Positions 1 through 4,903 of a stretch of 5,592 bases of DNA are shown piece by piece. The notes beneath the pieces are model-generated. The model was not told the origin of the DNA, ran no database searches, and worked only from the letters and a program-made list of their open reading frames with translations. The number at the start of each line of letters is the position of its first letter. Within the stretch, counting starts at the first letter, position 1. The stretch lies in assembly GCA_943328885.2 (NCBI GenBank), contig CALQBT020000205.1, positions 1 through 5,592 of the forward strand, written 5' to 3'. This DNA comes from Bordetella parapertussis (GTDB lineage Bacteria; Pseudomonadota; Gammaproteobacteria; Burkholderiales; Burkholderiaceae_C). A program made the translations under genes and the position numbers.

Positions 1-325
1 GCGGCGCAGGCACATCGCCGCGCTTGACCTGGCCGGACGATCGGGTCAGGTCCTGACCGCCACCCTTGAGCAGACTCGACGAGTCGCCCGATCCCGAACC
101 GCCGTTGAGCAGCGCCACCTTGAGCGGGCTCTGAAAATAATCGGCGATACCTTTCTTGTCGCCCTCCGAGGTGCTGCCCAGCAGCCACATCAGCAGGAAA
201 AAAGCCATCATCGCGGTGACGAAATCGGCGTATGCGATCTTCCAAGCACCGCCGTGCGCCGCATGGCCGCCCTTCTTGACCTTCTTGACGATGATCGGCT
301 GCAGCCGTTTCGCGTCGCCTGCCAT
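1..325 (-). CDS. motB: Flagellar motor stator protein MotB (N-terminal part, cut by window edge)
   Basis: MotB anchors the flagellar stator to peptidoglycan and, with MotA, forms the inner-membrane proton channel that powers rotation. The 108 visible codons hold a basic cytoplasmic N-terminus (KKVKK near residue 14, typical of MotB), then one membrane span at about residues 29-50. The start of the span, AYADFVTAMMAFF, contains Asp34, the proton-binding residue equivalent to E. coli Asp32. After it comes the segment that acts as the periplasmic plug in MotB (GIADYFQSPLK, about 59-69) and a Gly/Ser-rich linker. The C-terminal OmpA-like peptidoglycan-binding domain must lie beyond position 1. 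The ATG at 325 is 9 nt behind the motA stop. A GAGG overlapping that stop, 7 nt before the ATG, serves as ribosome site, which implies one transcript and probable translational coupling with motA. Identification is firm; only the truncation limits it. Confidence 0.96.
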   Translation of the reverse strand, partial: MAGDAKRLQPIIVKKVKKGGHAAHGGAWKIAYADFVTAMMAFFLLMWLLGSTSEGDKKGIADYFQSPLKVALLNGGSGSGDSSSLLKGGGQDLTRSSGQVKRGDVPAP

Positions 326-334
326 CGCTGCGCC

Positions 335-1192
335 TCATTTCTTCTTCACGTGAGCCTCAAGCTCGATGAAACTGGGCCGATCACCCGAGAACAGCACCTT
401 GCGGCCAAACTCGATCGCCACCTGCGGCGCATAGCCCTGCATGCTCGCGAGCAAGGTGGTCTTGATGCACTGAAACTCCTTGCCCGCGTCCTCGACCTTC
501 TGCTCGAGCAGGCCGCCCAGCGGCTCGACGAAGCCATAGGCCAGCAGGATGCCTAGAAAAGTGCCGACAAGCGCCGAACCGATCATCCCGCCCAGCACCG
601 CCGGCGGTTGGCCGACCGACCCCATGGTGTTGACCACCCCCAGCACTGCCGCGACGATGCCGAAGGCCGGCAGGCCACCAGCCAGCCGGGCGATCGCCGC
701 GACCGCGGCGTGCTGCTCCTGGTGATGGGTCTCGATCTCGCTGTCCATCAGGCTTTCGATCTCGTGGGCGTTCAGGTTGCCCGAGACCATCATCCGCAGA
801 TAGTCGGTGATGAACTCGGTGACATGGTGGTCGCTGGCGAACGTCGGATACTTCTGAAACAGCGGCGAGTTCTGCGGCTCCTCGACGTCTTTTTCGATCG
901 ACATCAAGCCCTCCTTGCGGGCTTTTTGCAGGATGTCGAACATCAGCGCCAGCAACTCCAGGTAGCGCGTCTTGCTGAAGCGCCCGCCCTTGAAGCACTG
1001 GCCCAGACCACGCAGCGAGGCCTTGACGACCTTCATCTGGTTGTTGGCCAGAAACGCACCCAATGCGGCACCGAGAATCGTGATCAGTTCGAACGGCAGC
1101 GCGTGCAGGATCACGCCGATGTTGCCGCCGTGAGCGACGTAGACACCGAAGATGCAACCCAGTGCGAGTATCCAGCCGACGATGACGAACAT
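335..1192 (-). CDS. motA: Flagellar motor stator protein MotA
   Basis: MotA is the inner-membrane stator subunit that surrounds the MotB dimer, conducts protons and pushes on the rotor protein FliG. The 285-residue product is close to the E. coli length (295) and aligns from its first residue, which supports the ATG at 1192 although no good Shine-Dalgarno precedes it. Two hydrophobic segments lie near residues 1-20 and 33-50. A large cytoplasmic loop follows, with the FliG-contact charges Arg92 and Glu100 (E. coli Arg90 and Glu98) in KARKEGLMSIEKD. Two further spans sit at about 172-192 and 200-222. The prolines important for torque are present: Pro175 in LPAFGIVAAV and Pro224 in the FVEP motif (E. 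coli 173 and 222). The C-terminal motif GYAPQVAIEFGRK and the sequence RPSFIELEAHV are also characteristic. motB follows 9 nt downstream. A sigma-28-type promoter lies upstream at 1274-1248. Confidence 0.98.
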   Translation of the reverse strand: MFVIVGWILALGCIFGVYVAHGGNIGVILHALPFELITILGAALGAFLANNQMKVVKASLRGLGQCFKGGRFSKTRYLELLALMFDILQKARKEGLMSIEKDVEEPQNSPLFQKYPTFASDHHVTEFITDYLRMMVSGNLNAHEIESLMDSEIETHHQEQHAAVAAIARLAGGLPAFGIVAAVLGVVNTMGSVGQPPAVLGGMIGSALVGTFLGILLAYGFVEPLGGLLEQKVEDAGKEFQCIKTTLLASMQGYAPQVAIEFGRKVLFSGDRPSFIELEAHVKKK

Positions 1193-1247
1193 GTTGGGGC
1201 GCGGGTTTGGCCTGCAGCGCCAACCCGAAGCGGGCGGCTTGGAGAAC

Positions 1248-1274
1248 TTATCGGCCGAGCCGACGGGCGCTTGA
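1248..1274 (-). promoter_or_regulatory. Sigma-28 (FliA) promoter for motAB
   Basis: On the minus strand TCAA (1274-1271) is followed by exactly 15 nt and then GCCGATAA (1255-1248). The enteric FliA consensus is TAAA-N15-GCCGATAA, so the -10 element is perfect, the spacing is perfect and the -35 matches 3 of 4. It lies in the 120-bp flhC-motA gap in the correct orientation, with transcription expected to start near 1241, about 50 nt before the motA ATG. E. coli motA is likewise a FliA-dependent gene. Confidence 0.85.
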
Positions 1275-1312
1275 GACGATGCGCCGCGGGTCTGTCGCAG
1301 TTCGCACCGGCC

Positions 1313-1873
1313 TCAACTCACCAGGCAGTCGTGCGCGTCGGGCACCCGGATCGATCCTGCCTGGCGACCCTTGCCGGCCCGCGCGGGGGGATTGCACAGG
1401 CCGCAGCGGTAGTGGCGTGCGATCTCGTGCGGATGGGTCACGAAGTGACCGCCGCAGCGATTGCAGGCGGTCAGGGTCAGCATGCCGTTGTCGACGAACT
1501 TCACCAGACGCCAGGCCCGGGTGATCGACAGCTGAGGCTCCAGCGATTGGGCAGCGATCTGTTCGAGGTAGAGCTTGTAGGCCTTGATCACGCTGTCGAT
1601 CTCGTCGAGCGCAGCAACCTTGTTGAGGTATTCGTGGATGTTGAGAAACAAGCTGGCATGGATGTTGGGCTGCCAGGTCATGAACCAGTCGGTCGAAAAC
1701 GGCAACTGACCCTTGCTCGGACTCTTGCCCGCCACCTCTTTGTACAAGCGCAACAAGCGCTCGTAGCTCAGGTCGGTCTCGCTCTCGAGAACCTGCAGAC
1801 GGGCACCGAGTCGGATCAGCGCCACCGCGGTGTCGATCTGTTTGGCCTCGGTCAGGATGCTCTTGACGCGCAT
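1313..1873 (-). CDS. flhC: Flagellar master transcriptional activator subunit FlhC
   Basis: FlhC pairs with FlhD in the FlhD4C2 complex, which activates class-2 flagellar promoters; FlhC supplies most of the DNA contact and binds zinc. The 186-residue product has the family length (E. coli 192). It carries the four zinc-ligand cysteines in the E. coli positions: Cys137 and Cys140 in ACNRCGG, and Cys157 and Cys160 in YRCGLCNPP. The N-terminal helix-rich part includes QVLESETDLSYERLLRLYKE and the typical PFSTDWFMTW segment (about 58-67). The ATG at 1873 is fixed by a perfect AAGGAG at 1885-1880 with a 6-nt spacer. The gene starts 46 nt after the flhD stop, so the two are surely cotranscribed, as the complex requires. 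The C-terminal tail after residue 163 is basic and then ends in DAHDCLVS, which I do not recognise as conserved. Confidence 0.97.
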   Translation of the reverse strand: MRVKSILTEAKQIDTAVALIRLGARLQVLESETDLSYERLLRLYKEVAGKSPSKGQLPFSTDWFMTWQPNIHASLFLNIHEYLNKVAALDEIDSVIKAYKLYLEQIAAQSLEPQLSITRAWRLVKFVDNGMLTLTACNRCGGHFVTHPHEIARHYRCGLCNPPARAGKGRQAGSIRVPDAHDCLVS

Positions 1874-1919
1874 GACGAACTCCTTGAAGTTGTGATCGGG
1901 CGAGCCAGTGCCCGGGCGA

Positions 1920-2243
1920 TCAAGCGGCTTCCTGGTAGCGACCGGCCATCAAAATCGAGGCATGCAGGCGTGAGACGCTCTCGTTCGCAGCGCCCTGGCC
2001 ATGGCTGGTCAACAGACCCCAGACCAGATCGTCCTCGCAGCGCATGCGGCACAACAAGGTGTTGCCCGAAGCCACTTTCATCACCTGCGTCGGCGTCAGC
2101 GCATCGATCATGCCAGCGCTTTCCTCGCTGATGCCGAGTCGAAACAAGGCTTGGTCGCGATCGCTGCGGATCAGGGTCTGGGCCAGCATCAGATAGGACA
2201 GGTTGGCTTCGCGGATTTCGGCGAGGATTTGCTCGGTGTTCAT
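1920..2243 (-). CDS. flhD: Flagellar master transcriptional regulator subunit FlhD
   Basis: FlhD is the partner of FlhC in the hetero-hexameric activator that starts the flagellar cascade. The 107-residue product aligns without gaps to the start of E. coli FlhD: EIREANLSYLMLAQTLI, then ALFRLGISEE, then TLLCRMR. It keeps Cys65, the residue that forms the inter-subunit disulfide in the E. coli FlhD dimer. The protein is about ten residues shorter than the enteric one at its C-terminus. A longer open frame begins at 2315, but its extra 24 residues match nothing in the family. The ATG at 2243 is preceded by a CAGGAA ribosome site and gives the conserved MNTEQILAEI start. flhC follows after 46 nt. 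I could not pick out a convincing sigma-70 promoter, CRP site or other operator upstream, so its control is not readable here. Confidence 0.96.
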   Translation of the reverse strand: MNTEQILAEIREANLSYLMLAQTLIRSDRDQALFRLGISEESAGMIDALTPTQVMKVASGNTLLCRMRCEDDLVWGLLTSHGQGAANESVSRLHASILMAGRYQEAA

Positions 2244-2251
2244 GGCGCTGT

Positions 2252-2257
2252 TTCCTG
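2252..2257 (-). promoter_or_regulatory. Ribosome-binding site that fixes the flhD start
   Basis: CAGGAA on the minus strand lies 8-9 nt before the ATG at 2243. It supports this start over the longer in-frame start at 2315. Confidence 0.75.
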
Positions 2258-2487
2258 TGGGGTTGAAGAAAAGGGTGTGAAACAGACTGTATGGACGTGA
2301 ACAAGCCCGCAACATCAGGCCAATTCGTCATCTTCGGTCCCGATTCTTCGATCCGGTCTGTCATCAAAATTCCTACAAGCTGTCAGGTCGGGCTGAGGCA
2401 TGCCGGGCGCGACGCCGCATCCGGGCCGGCCCAGCAGCAACTGAACCTTGGCTGGCAGTGCTGGCGCGAGGGATCGGGCTGGCGCAC

Positions 2488-2513
2488 AAAAAAAGCTTGA
2501 CAAGGCGAAAAAA
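2488..2513. promoter_or_regulatory. Pair of phased A-tracts upstream of the flagellin 1 promoter
   Basis: Seven A residues (2488-2494) and six A residues (2508-2513) have centres about 20 bp apart, roughly two helical turns. They sit in otherwise GC-rich DNA, just upstream of the sigma-28 -35 element. Such phasing is known to bend DNA and can act like an UP element or a nucleoid-protein site. The tracts themselves are directly visible; the function is inference. Confidence 0.4.
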
Positions 2514-2521
2514 TTGCGCTT

Positions 2522-2589
2522 TGCAAGACCCTCAAGTCACAAATGACCTGCGCCGATACCGCTAGCAACGGGCGGTCTGCAAGACCCTC
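2522..2589 (+). repeat. 12-bp direct repeat TGCAAGACCCTC flanking the flagellin 1 promoter
   Basis: TGCAAGACCCTC occurs perfectly at 2522-2533 and 2578-2589, 56 bp apart start to start. The first copy overlaps the sigma-28 -35 element and the second lies in the expected 5' leader. A perfect 12-mer recurring within 70 bp is unlikely by chance. Possible roles are a regulator binding pair or the trace of a small duplication. Confidence 0.6.
2532..2559 (+). promoter_or_regulatory. Sigma-28 (FliA) promoter for flagellin gene 1
   Basis: TCAA (2532-2535), a 16-nt spacer and GCCGATAC (2552-2559) match the FliA consensus TAAA-N15-GCCGATAA at 3 of 4 and 7 of 8 positions, with one extra spacer base. 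The wider -35 (CTCAAGTC) resembles that of the fliD promoter (TTCAAGTC). Transcription would start near 2566, giving a leader of about 85 nt. Flagellin genes are classical FliA targets. Confidence 0.8.
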
Positions 2590-2650
2590 GCCGCCACCCG
2601 AGTGACGCCGGTGCCATTGCCGGGATTCATGCAGCCAAAAGGACATTACT

Positions 2651-3514
2651 GTGCCCCAGACCATCAACACCAACCTCAACTCGCTCAACGCGCAACGCAA
2701 CCTCAGCACGTCACAGTTTTCGCTCGCGATCTCGATGCAGCGACTCTCGTCGGGCCTGCGGGTCAACTCGGCCAAGGACGACGCTGCCGGGCTGGCCATT
2801 GCCGAAAGAATGACGTCTCAAGTACGCGGTATGAACACATCAGCCAGAAACGCCAACGACGGCATCTCGATGGCGCAAACCGCCGAGGGTGCGCTCGGCA
2901 AGGTGAGCGACTCGTTGCAGCGCATGCGCGAGTTGTCGGTGCAAGCGGCCAACGCCACCAATTCCGACAGCGACAAGAACTCGCTCGACAAGGAGTTCGG
3001 CGAACTGGCCAAGGAGATACAGCGTGTGCTCGGCGGCGCCAGCTTCAATGGCCAGCACATGCTGGGCGCCGACGCCAAGGCCTTCCAGTTCCAGGTTGGC
3101 GCCAACACCAGCAGCAACGACACCATCGACATCACCACCACCGACCTGACCGCCGACGCGACGGTCACCGCGGTGGCCGGAACCGACAACGCCGGCGCGG
3201 GCCGGGCTGTGATCGACTCGACAGCCACGGCCGCCACGATCAAGACCGTGATCGACAATATCGACCTGGCGATCAGCACGGTCAGCGACCAGCGCGCGGT
3301 GATGGGTGCATCGCAGTCCCGATTCGATTCGGTGATTGCCAACCTGCAGAGCTCAGTCGAGAACCAGACCGCAGCACGCAGCCGCATCATGGACACCGAC
3401 TTCGCCGCCGAGACTGCCAACCTCAGCCGCGCCCAGATCCTGCAACAAGCCGGTAACGCGATGGTGGCGCAGGCCAATCAGCTGCCGCAGCAGGTTCTGA
3501 CACTGCTTCGATGA
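2651..3514 (+). CDS. fliC: Flagellin, copy 1 (short form)
   Basis: This is the filament subunit, exported through the flagellar type III apparatus and polymerised under the FliD cap. The N-terminal D0/D1 part starts MPQTINTNLNSLNAQRNL and includes the near-invariant RLSSGLRVNSAKDDAAGLAI (31-50). It also has QRMRELSVQAAN (90-101), equivalent to the TLR5-contact helix of Salmonella flagellin. The C-terminal D1/D0 part has GASQSRFDSVIANLQ (219-233) and ends QILQQAGNAMVAQANQLPQQVLTLLR in all but a few residues like Salmonella. At 287 residues it is much shorter than the 495-residue Salmonella protein; only about 70 residues (roughly 130-200) separate the D1 halves, so the outer D2/D3 domains are essentially absent. 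The start is GTG at 2651: AAAAGGA lies 8 nt upstream, no in-frame ATG precedes it, and the encoded N-terminus equals that of copy 2. A sigma-28 promoter lies upstream. Confidence 0.97.
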   Translation: MPQTINTNLNSLNAQRNLSTSQFSLAISMQRLSSGLRVNSAKDDAAGLAIAERMTSQVRGMNTSARNANDGISMAQTAEGALGKVSDSLQRMRELSVQAANATNSDSDKNSLDKEFGELAKEIQRVLGGASFNGQHMLGADAKAFQFQVGANTSSNDTIDITTTDLTADATVTAVAGTDNAGAGRAVIDSTATAATIKTVIDNIDLAISTVSDQRAVMGASQSRFDSVIANLQSSVENQTAARSRIMDTDFAAETANLSRAQILQQAGNAMVAQANQLPQQVLTLLR

Positions 3515-3631
3515 AGAGTTCATCCCACGCTGAAACCCGCGCCGAACTCGCCGCTGAAAGCAGCACCGCCTGACGAGGGCCGGGCCGAGGCTGGCCCATG
3601 ATCCCAAGCTCTCAGACCTCAGAACGATAGC

Positions 3632-3666
3632 CTCAGGCCCCGCGGCAACTGCCGACGGGGCCTGAG
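3632..3666. terminator. Strong GC-rich hairpin downstream of flagellin gene 1, possible terminator
   Basis: CTCAGGCCCCG (3632-3642) pairs perfectly over 11 bp with CGGGGCCTGAG (3656-3666). Inside, CGGC and GCCG close an AACT loop, leaving one unpaired A. It begins 117 nt after the flagellin 1 stop. No U-run follows on either strand, so it is not a textbook intrinsic terminator. It may instead protect the 3' end of the flagellin mRNA or reduce read-through into copy 2. Confidence 0.5.
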
Positions 3667-3810
3667 TCGCGTGGGCGCGCCGAATCGAACTGAGACCGCA
3701 ACCGGCCTCATTTCCAGGCATTGCGGTGTTGCCGTCCTTCTCACAATAGACCCCGATGCTCGCGCTGCCGTACAAGCCTTGTTCGGTCCGAACATCGACA
3801 GCGCGGGTCG

Positions 3811-3833
3811 GTTTGTTGCCAGCGGCGGCAAAC
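3811..3833 (+). other. Small hairpin in the copy 2 leader region
   Basis: GTTTGTTGCC (3811-3820) and GGCGGCAAAC (3824-3833) pair over 10 positions, two of them G-U in RNA, around an AGC loop. If copy 2 is transcribed from upstream, this would fold about 65 nt before its start codon. It could be a chance structure. Confidence 0.25.
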
Positions 3834-3846
3834 GCCACATCCGCCT

Positions 3847-3873
3847 TTGATCACCGGCTGTGCAGGCCGGGAA
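3847..3873 (+). promoter_or_regulatory. Weak sigma-28-like site upstream of flagellin gene 2
   Basis: TTGA (3847-3850), exactly 15 nt, then GCCGGGAA (3866-3873) fits the FliA spacing and 6 of 8 bases of the -10 element, but only 2 of 4 of the -35. A start near 3880 would leave a leader of about 20 nt, the same geometry as at fliD. It is much poorer than the other three sites and may be chance. Confidence 0.28.
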
Positions 3874-3884
3874 TCGTCATCTCT

Positions 3885-3890
3885 TGAGGA
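3885..3890 (+). promoter_or_regulatory. Ribosome-binding site that fixes the flagellin 2 start
   Basis: TGAGGA ends directly before an upstream in-frame ATG at 3891, too close to serve it. It stands 9 nt before the ATG at 3900, which gives the standard flagellin N-terminus MPQTINTNLN. Confidence 0.75.
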
Positions 3891-3899
3891 ATGGCCCCT

Positions 3900-4766
3900 A
3901 TGCCCCAGACGATCAACACCAACCTGAACTCGCTCAACGCCCAGCGCAGCCTGAGCTCTTCACAGAACTCATTGTCGACCTCGATGCAAAGGCTGTCATC
4001 GGGACTGCGTGTGAACTCGGCCAAGGACGATGCCGCCGGGTTGGCGATCGCCGAGCGCATGAGCGCCCAAGTCCGCGGCATGAACACAGCCGTGCGCAAC
4101 GCCAACGACGGCATCTCGATGGCCCAGACCGCCGAAGGCGCGCTCGGCAAGGTCGCCGATTCGCTGCAGCGAATGCGCGAGCTCGCGGTGCAAGCCGCCA
4201 ACGCCACCAACTCCGACAGCGACAAGGATTCGCTCGACAAGGAGTTCGGCGAACTGGCCAAAGAGGTGCAGCGCGTGCTCAGCGCGACGACCTTCAACGG
4301 CAAGCATGTGCTGGCCGCTGACGCAGGGGCGATGAGCTTCCAGGTCGGCGCCAACACCAGCAGCAACGACACGATCGACATCACCACCGTCGACCTGACC
4401 CAGGACGCCACGGTCACCGCCGTGGCAGGCACCGACAGCATCGGCTCCGGCCGATCGCTGATCGACGCGACCGCATCGATTGCAGCAGTCCACAGCGTGA
4501 TCGACAACATCGACCTCGCACTCGACCGCGTGAACAACGAGCGCGCCACGATGGGCGCATCCCAGTCTCGCTTCGACTCGGTGATCTCCAACCTGCAGGT
4601 CTCGGTCGAGAGCCAGACCGCCGCGCGCTCACGCATCATGGACGCCGACTTTGCGGCCGAGACGTCCAACCTGAGCCGCTCGCAAATTCTGCAACAAGCC
4701 GGCAATGCGATGGTTGCGCAGGCCAATGCGCTGCCGCAGCAGGTGCTCAAGTTGCTGCAGGGTTGA
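3900..4766 (+). CDS. fliC: Flagellin, copy 2 (short form)
   Basis: This is a second filament subunit, 288 residues, and clearly a paralogue of the preceding gene. An ungapped hand alignment over 287 residues gives about 53 differences, or roughly 82% identity. It has the same D0/D1 signatures: RLSSGLRVNSAKDDAAGLAI (31-50), QRMRELAVQAAN (90-101), GASQSRFDSVISNLQ, and the C-terminal QILQQAGNAMVAQAN. The C-terminus differs slightly, ending KLLQG instead of TLLR. Most changes fall between residues 127 and 215; yet the block VGANTSSNDTIDITT (149-163) is identical, although the centre of flagellin is usually its most variable part. I choose the ATG at 3900 over the in-frame ATG at 3891 because of ribosome-site spacing and agreement with copy 1. 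fliD follows 137 nt downstream. No strong sigma-28 promoter is visible, so it may depend on a weak site or on read-through. Confidence 0.96.
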   Translation: MPQTINTNLNSLNAQRSLSSSQNSLSTSMQRLSSGLRVNSAKDDAAGLAIAERMSAQVRGMNTAVRNANDGISMAQTAEGALGKVADSLQRMRELAVQAANATNSDSDKDSLDKEFGELAKEVQRVLSATTFNGKHVLAADAGAMSFQVGANTSSNDTIDITTVDLTQDATVTAVAGTDSIGSGRSLIDATASIAAVHSVIDNIDLALDRVNNERATMGASQSRFDSVISNLQVSVESQTAARSRIMDADFAAETSNLSRSQILQQAGNAMVAQANALPQQVLKLLQG

Positions 4767-4851
4767 ACGGCGCGTAGCCGGCGACGCGCTGCCGGGTCAT
4801 GTCGCACCCCCCTTCGGGCACAGGCTTGACGCGGCTGCTCTGAATCTCGGT

Positions 4852-4878
4852 TCAAGTCCGGCCCAGCAGCGCCGAAAC
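4852..4878 (+). promoter_or_regulatory. Sigma-28 (FliA) promoter for fliD
   Basis: TCAA (4852-4855), exactly 15 nt, then GCCGAAAC (4871-4878) matches the FliA consensus at 3 of 4 and 6 of 8 positions with perfect spacing. The -35 context TTCAAGTC resembles CTCAAGTC at flagellin 1. A transcript starting near 4885 would just include the fliD ribosome site. Confidence 0.72.
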
Positions 4879-4888
4879 CGTGATGAAT

Positions 4889-4894
4889 CAGGAG
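4889..4894 (+). promoter_or_regulatory. Ribosome-binding site that fixes the fliD start
   Basis: CAGGAG lies 9 nt before the ATG at 4904. An in-frame ATG at 4883 is rejected: it precedes this site and would sit at or before the transcription start expected from the sigma-28 promoter. Confidence 0.75.
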
Positions 4895-4903
4895 CATCAC
4901 GCC

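Larger units (their letters stand above)
2244..2650. other. Divergent intergenic control region between flhD and flagellin gene 1
   Basis: This 407-bp gap drives flhDC to the left and the first flagellin gene to the right. The right half is readable: two A-tracts (2488-2494 and 2508-2513), a sigma-28 promoter (2532-2559), a 12-bp direct repeat around that promoter, and a ribosome site (AAAAGGA, 2637-2643) before the GTG start at 2651. The left half (2244-2480) must hold the flhDC leader and promoter, but I see no element in it that I can name with confidence. The short open frames that cross it have no family resemblance. Confidence 0.7.
3515..3899. other. Spacer between the two flagellin genes
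   Basis: This 385-bp stretch holds a strong hairpin (3632-3666), a second smaller one (3811-3833), a weak sigma-28-like site (3847-3873) and the copy 2 ribosome site. No complete gene is convincing. From about 3667 to 3853, frames on both strands stay open with GC-rich codons. One is the minus-strand frame after the stop at 3853; the other is a plus-strand frame that ends in a TGA at 3848-3850. Neither has a start with a ribosome site or a recognisable family. Confidence 0.6.

Noticed and set aside
138..145. GCCGATTA on the minus strand, a possible sigma-28 -10 element inside motB
   Set aside because: It encodes the conserved IADYF segment of MotB and has no -35 match at 14-16 bp upstream.
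608..2131. A 507-codon open frame on the plus strand across motA, flhC and flhD
   Set aside because: It is antisense to three clearly recognised genes, has no family resemblance and is His/Arg/Gln-rich, typical of shadow frames in GC-rich DNA.
2504..2517. GG-N10-GC arrangement resembling a sigma-54 promoter
   Set aside because: Only the GGC and TTGC cores match; the T before GG and the CACG context are missing, and FlhDC-type flagellar systems do not normally use sigma-54 for flagellin.
2497..2525. Perfect TTGACA on the plus strand, a possible sigma-70 -35 element before flagellin 1
   Set aside because: At spacings of 16-18 bp the -10 hexamers (CTTTGC, TTTGCA, TTGCAA) are poor, and a better sigma-28 site lies just downstream.
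3781..3793. Palindrome GTTCGG-T-CCGAAC in the flagellin spacer
   Set aside because: Six-base arms are expected by chance in this much GC-rich sequence, and no second copy or promoter is linked to it.
3891..3899. Alternative flagellin 2 start three codons upstream (MAP-MPQ)
   Set aside because: The ribosome site abuts this ATG with no spacer, and the extra residues are absent from copy 1.
4768..4791. Hairpin (GCGCGT with ACGCGC) right after the flagellin 2 stop
   Set aside because: The stem is short, with a G-U pair near its end and no U-run; it is too weak to call a terminator.
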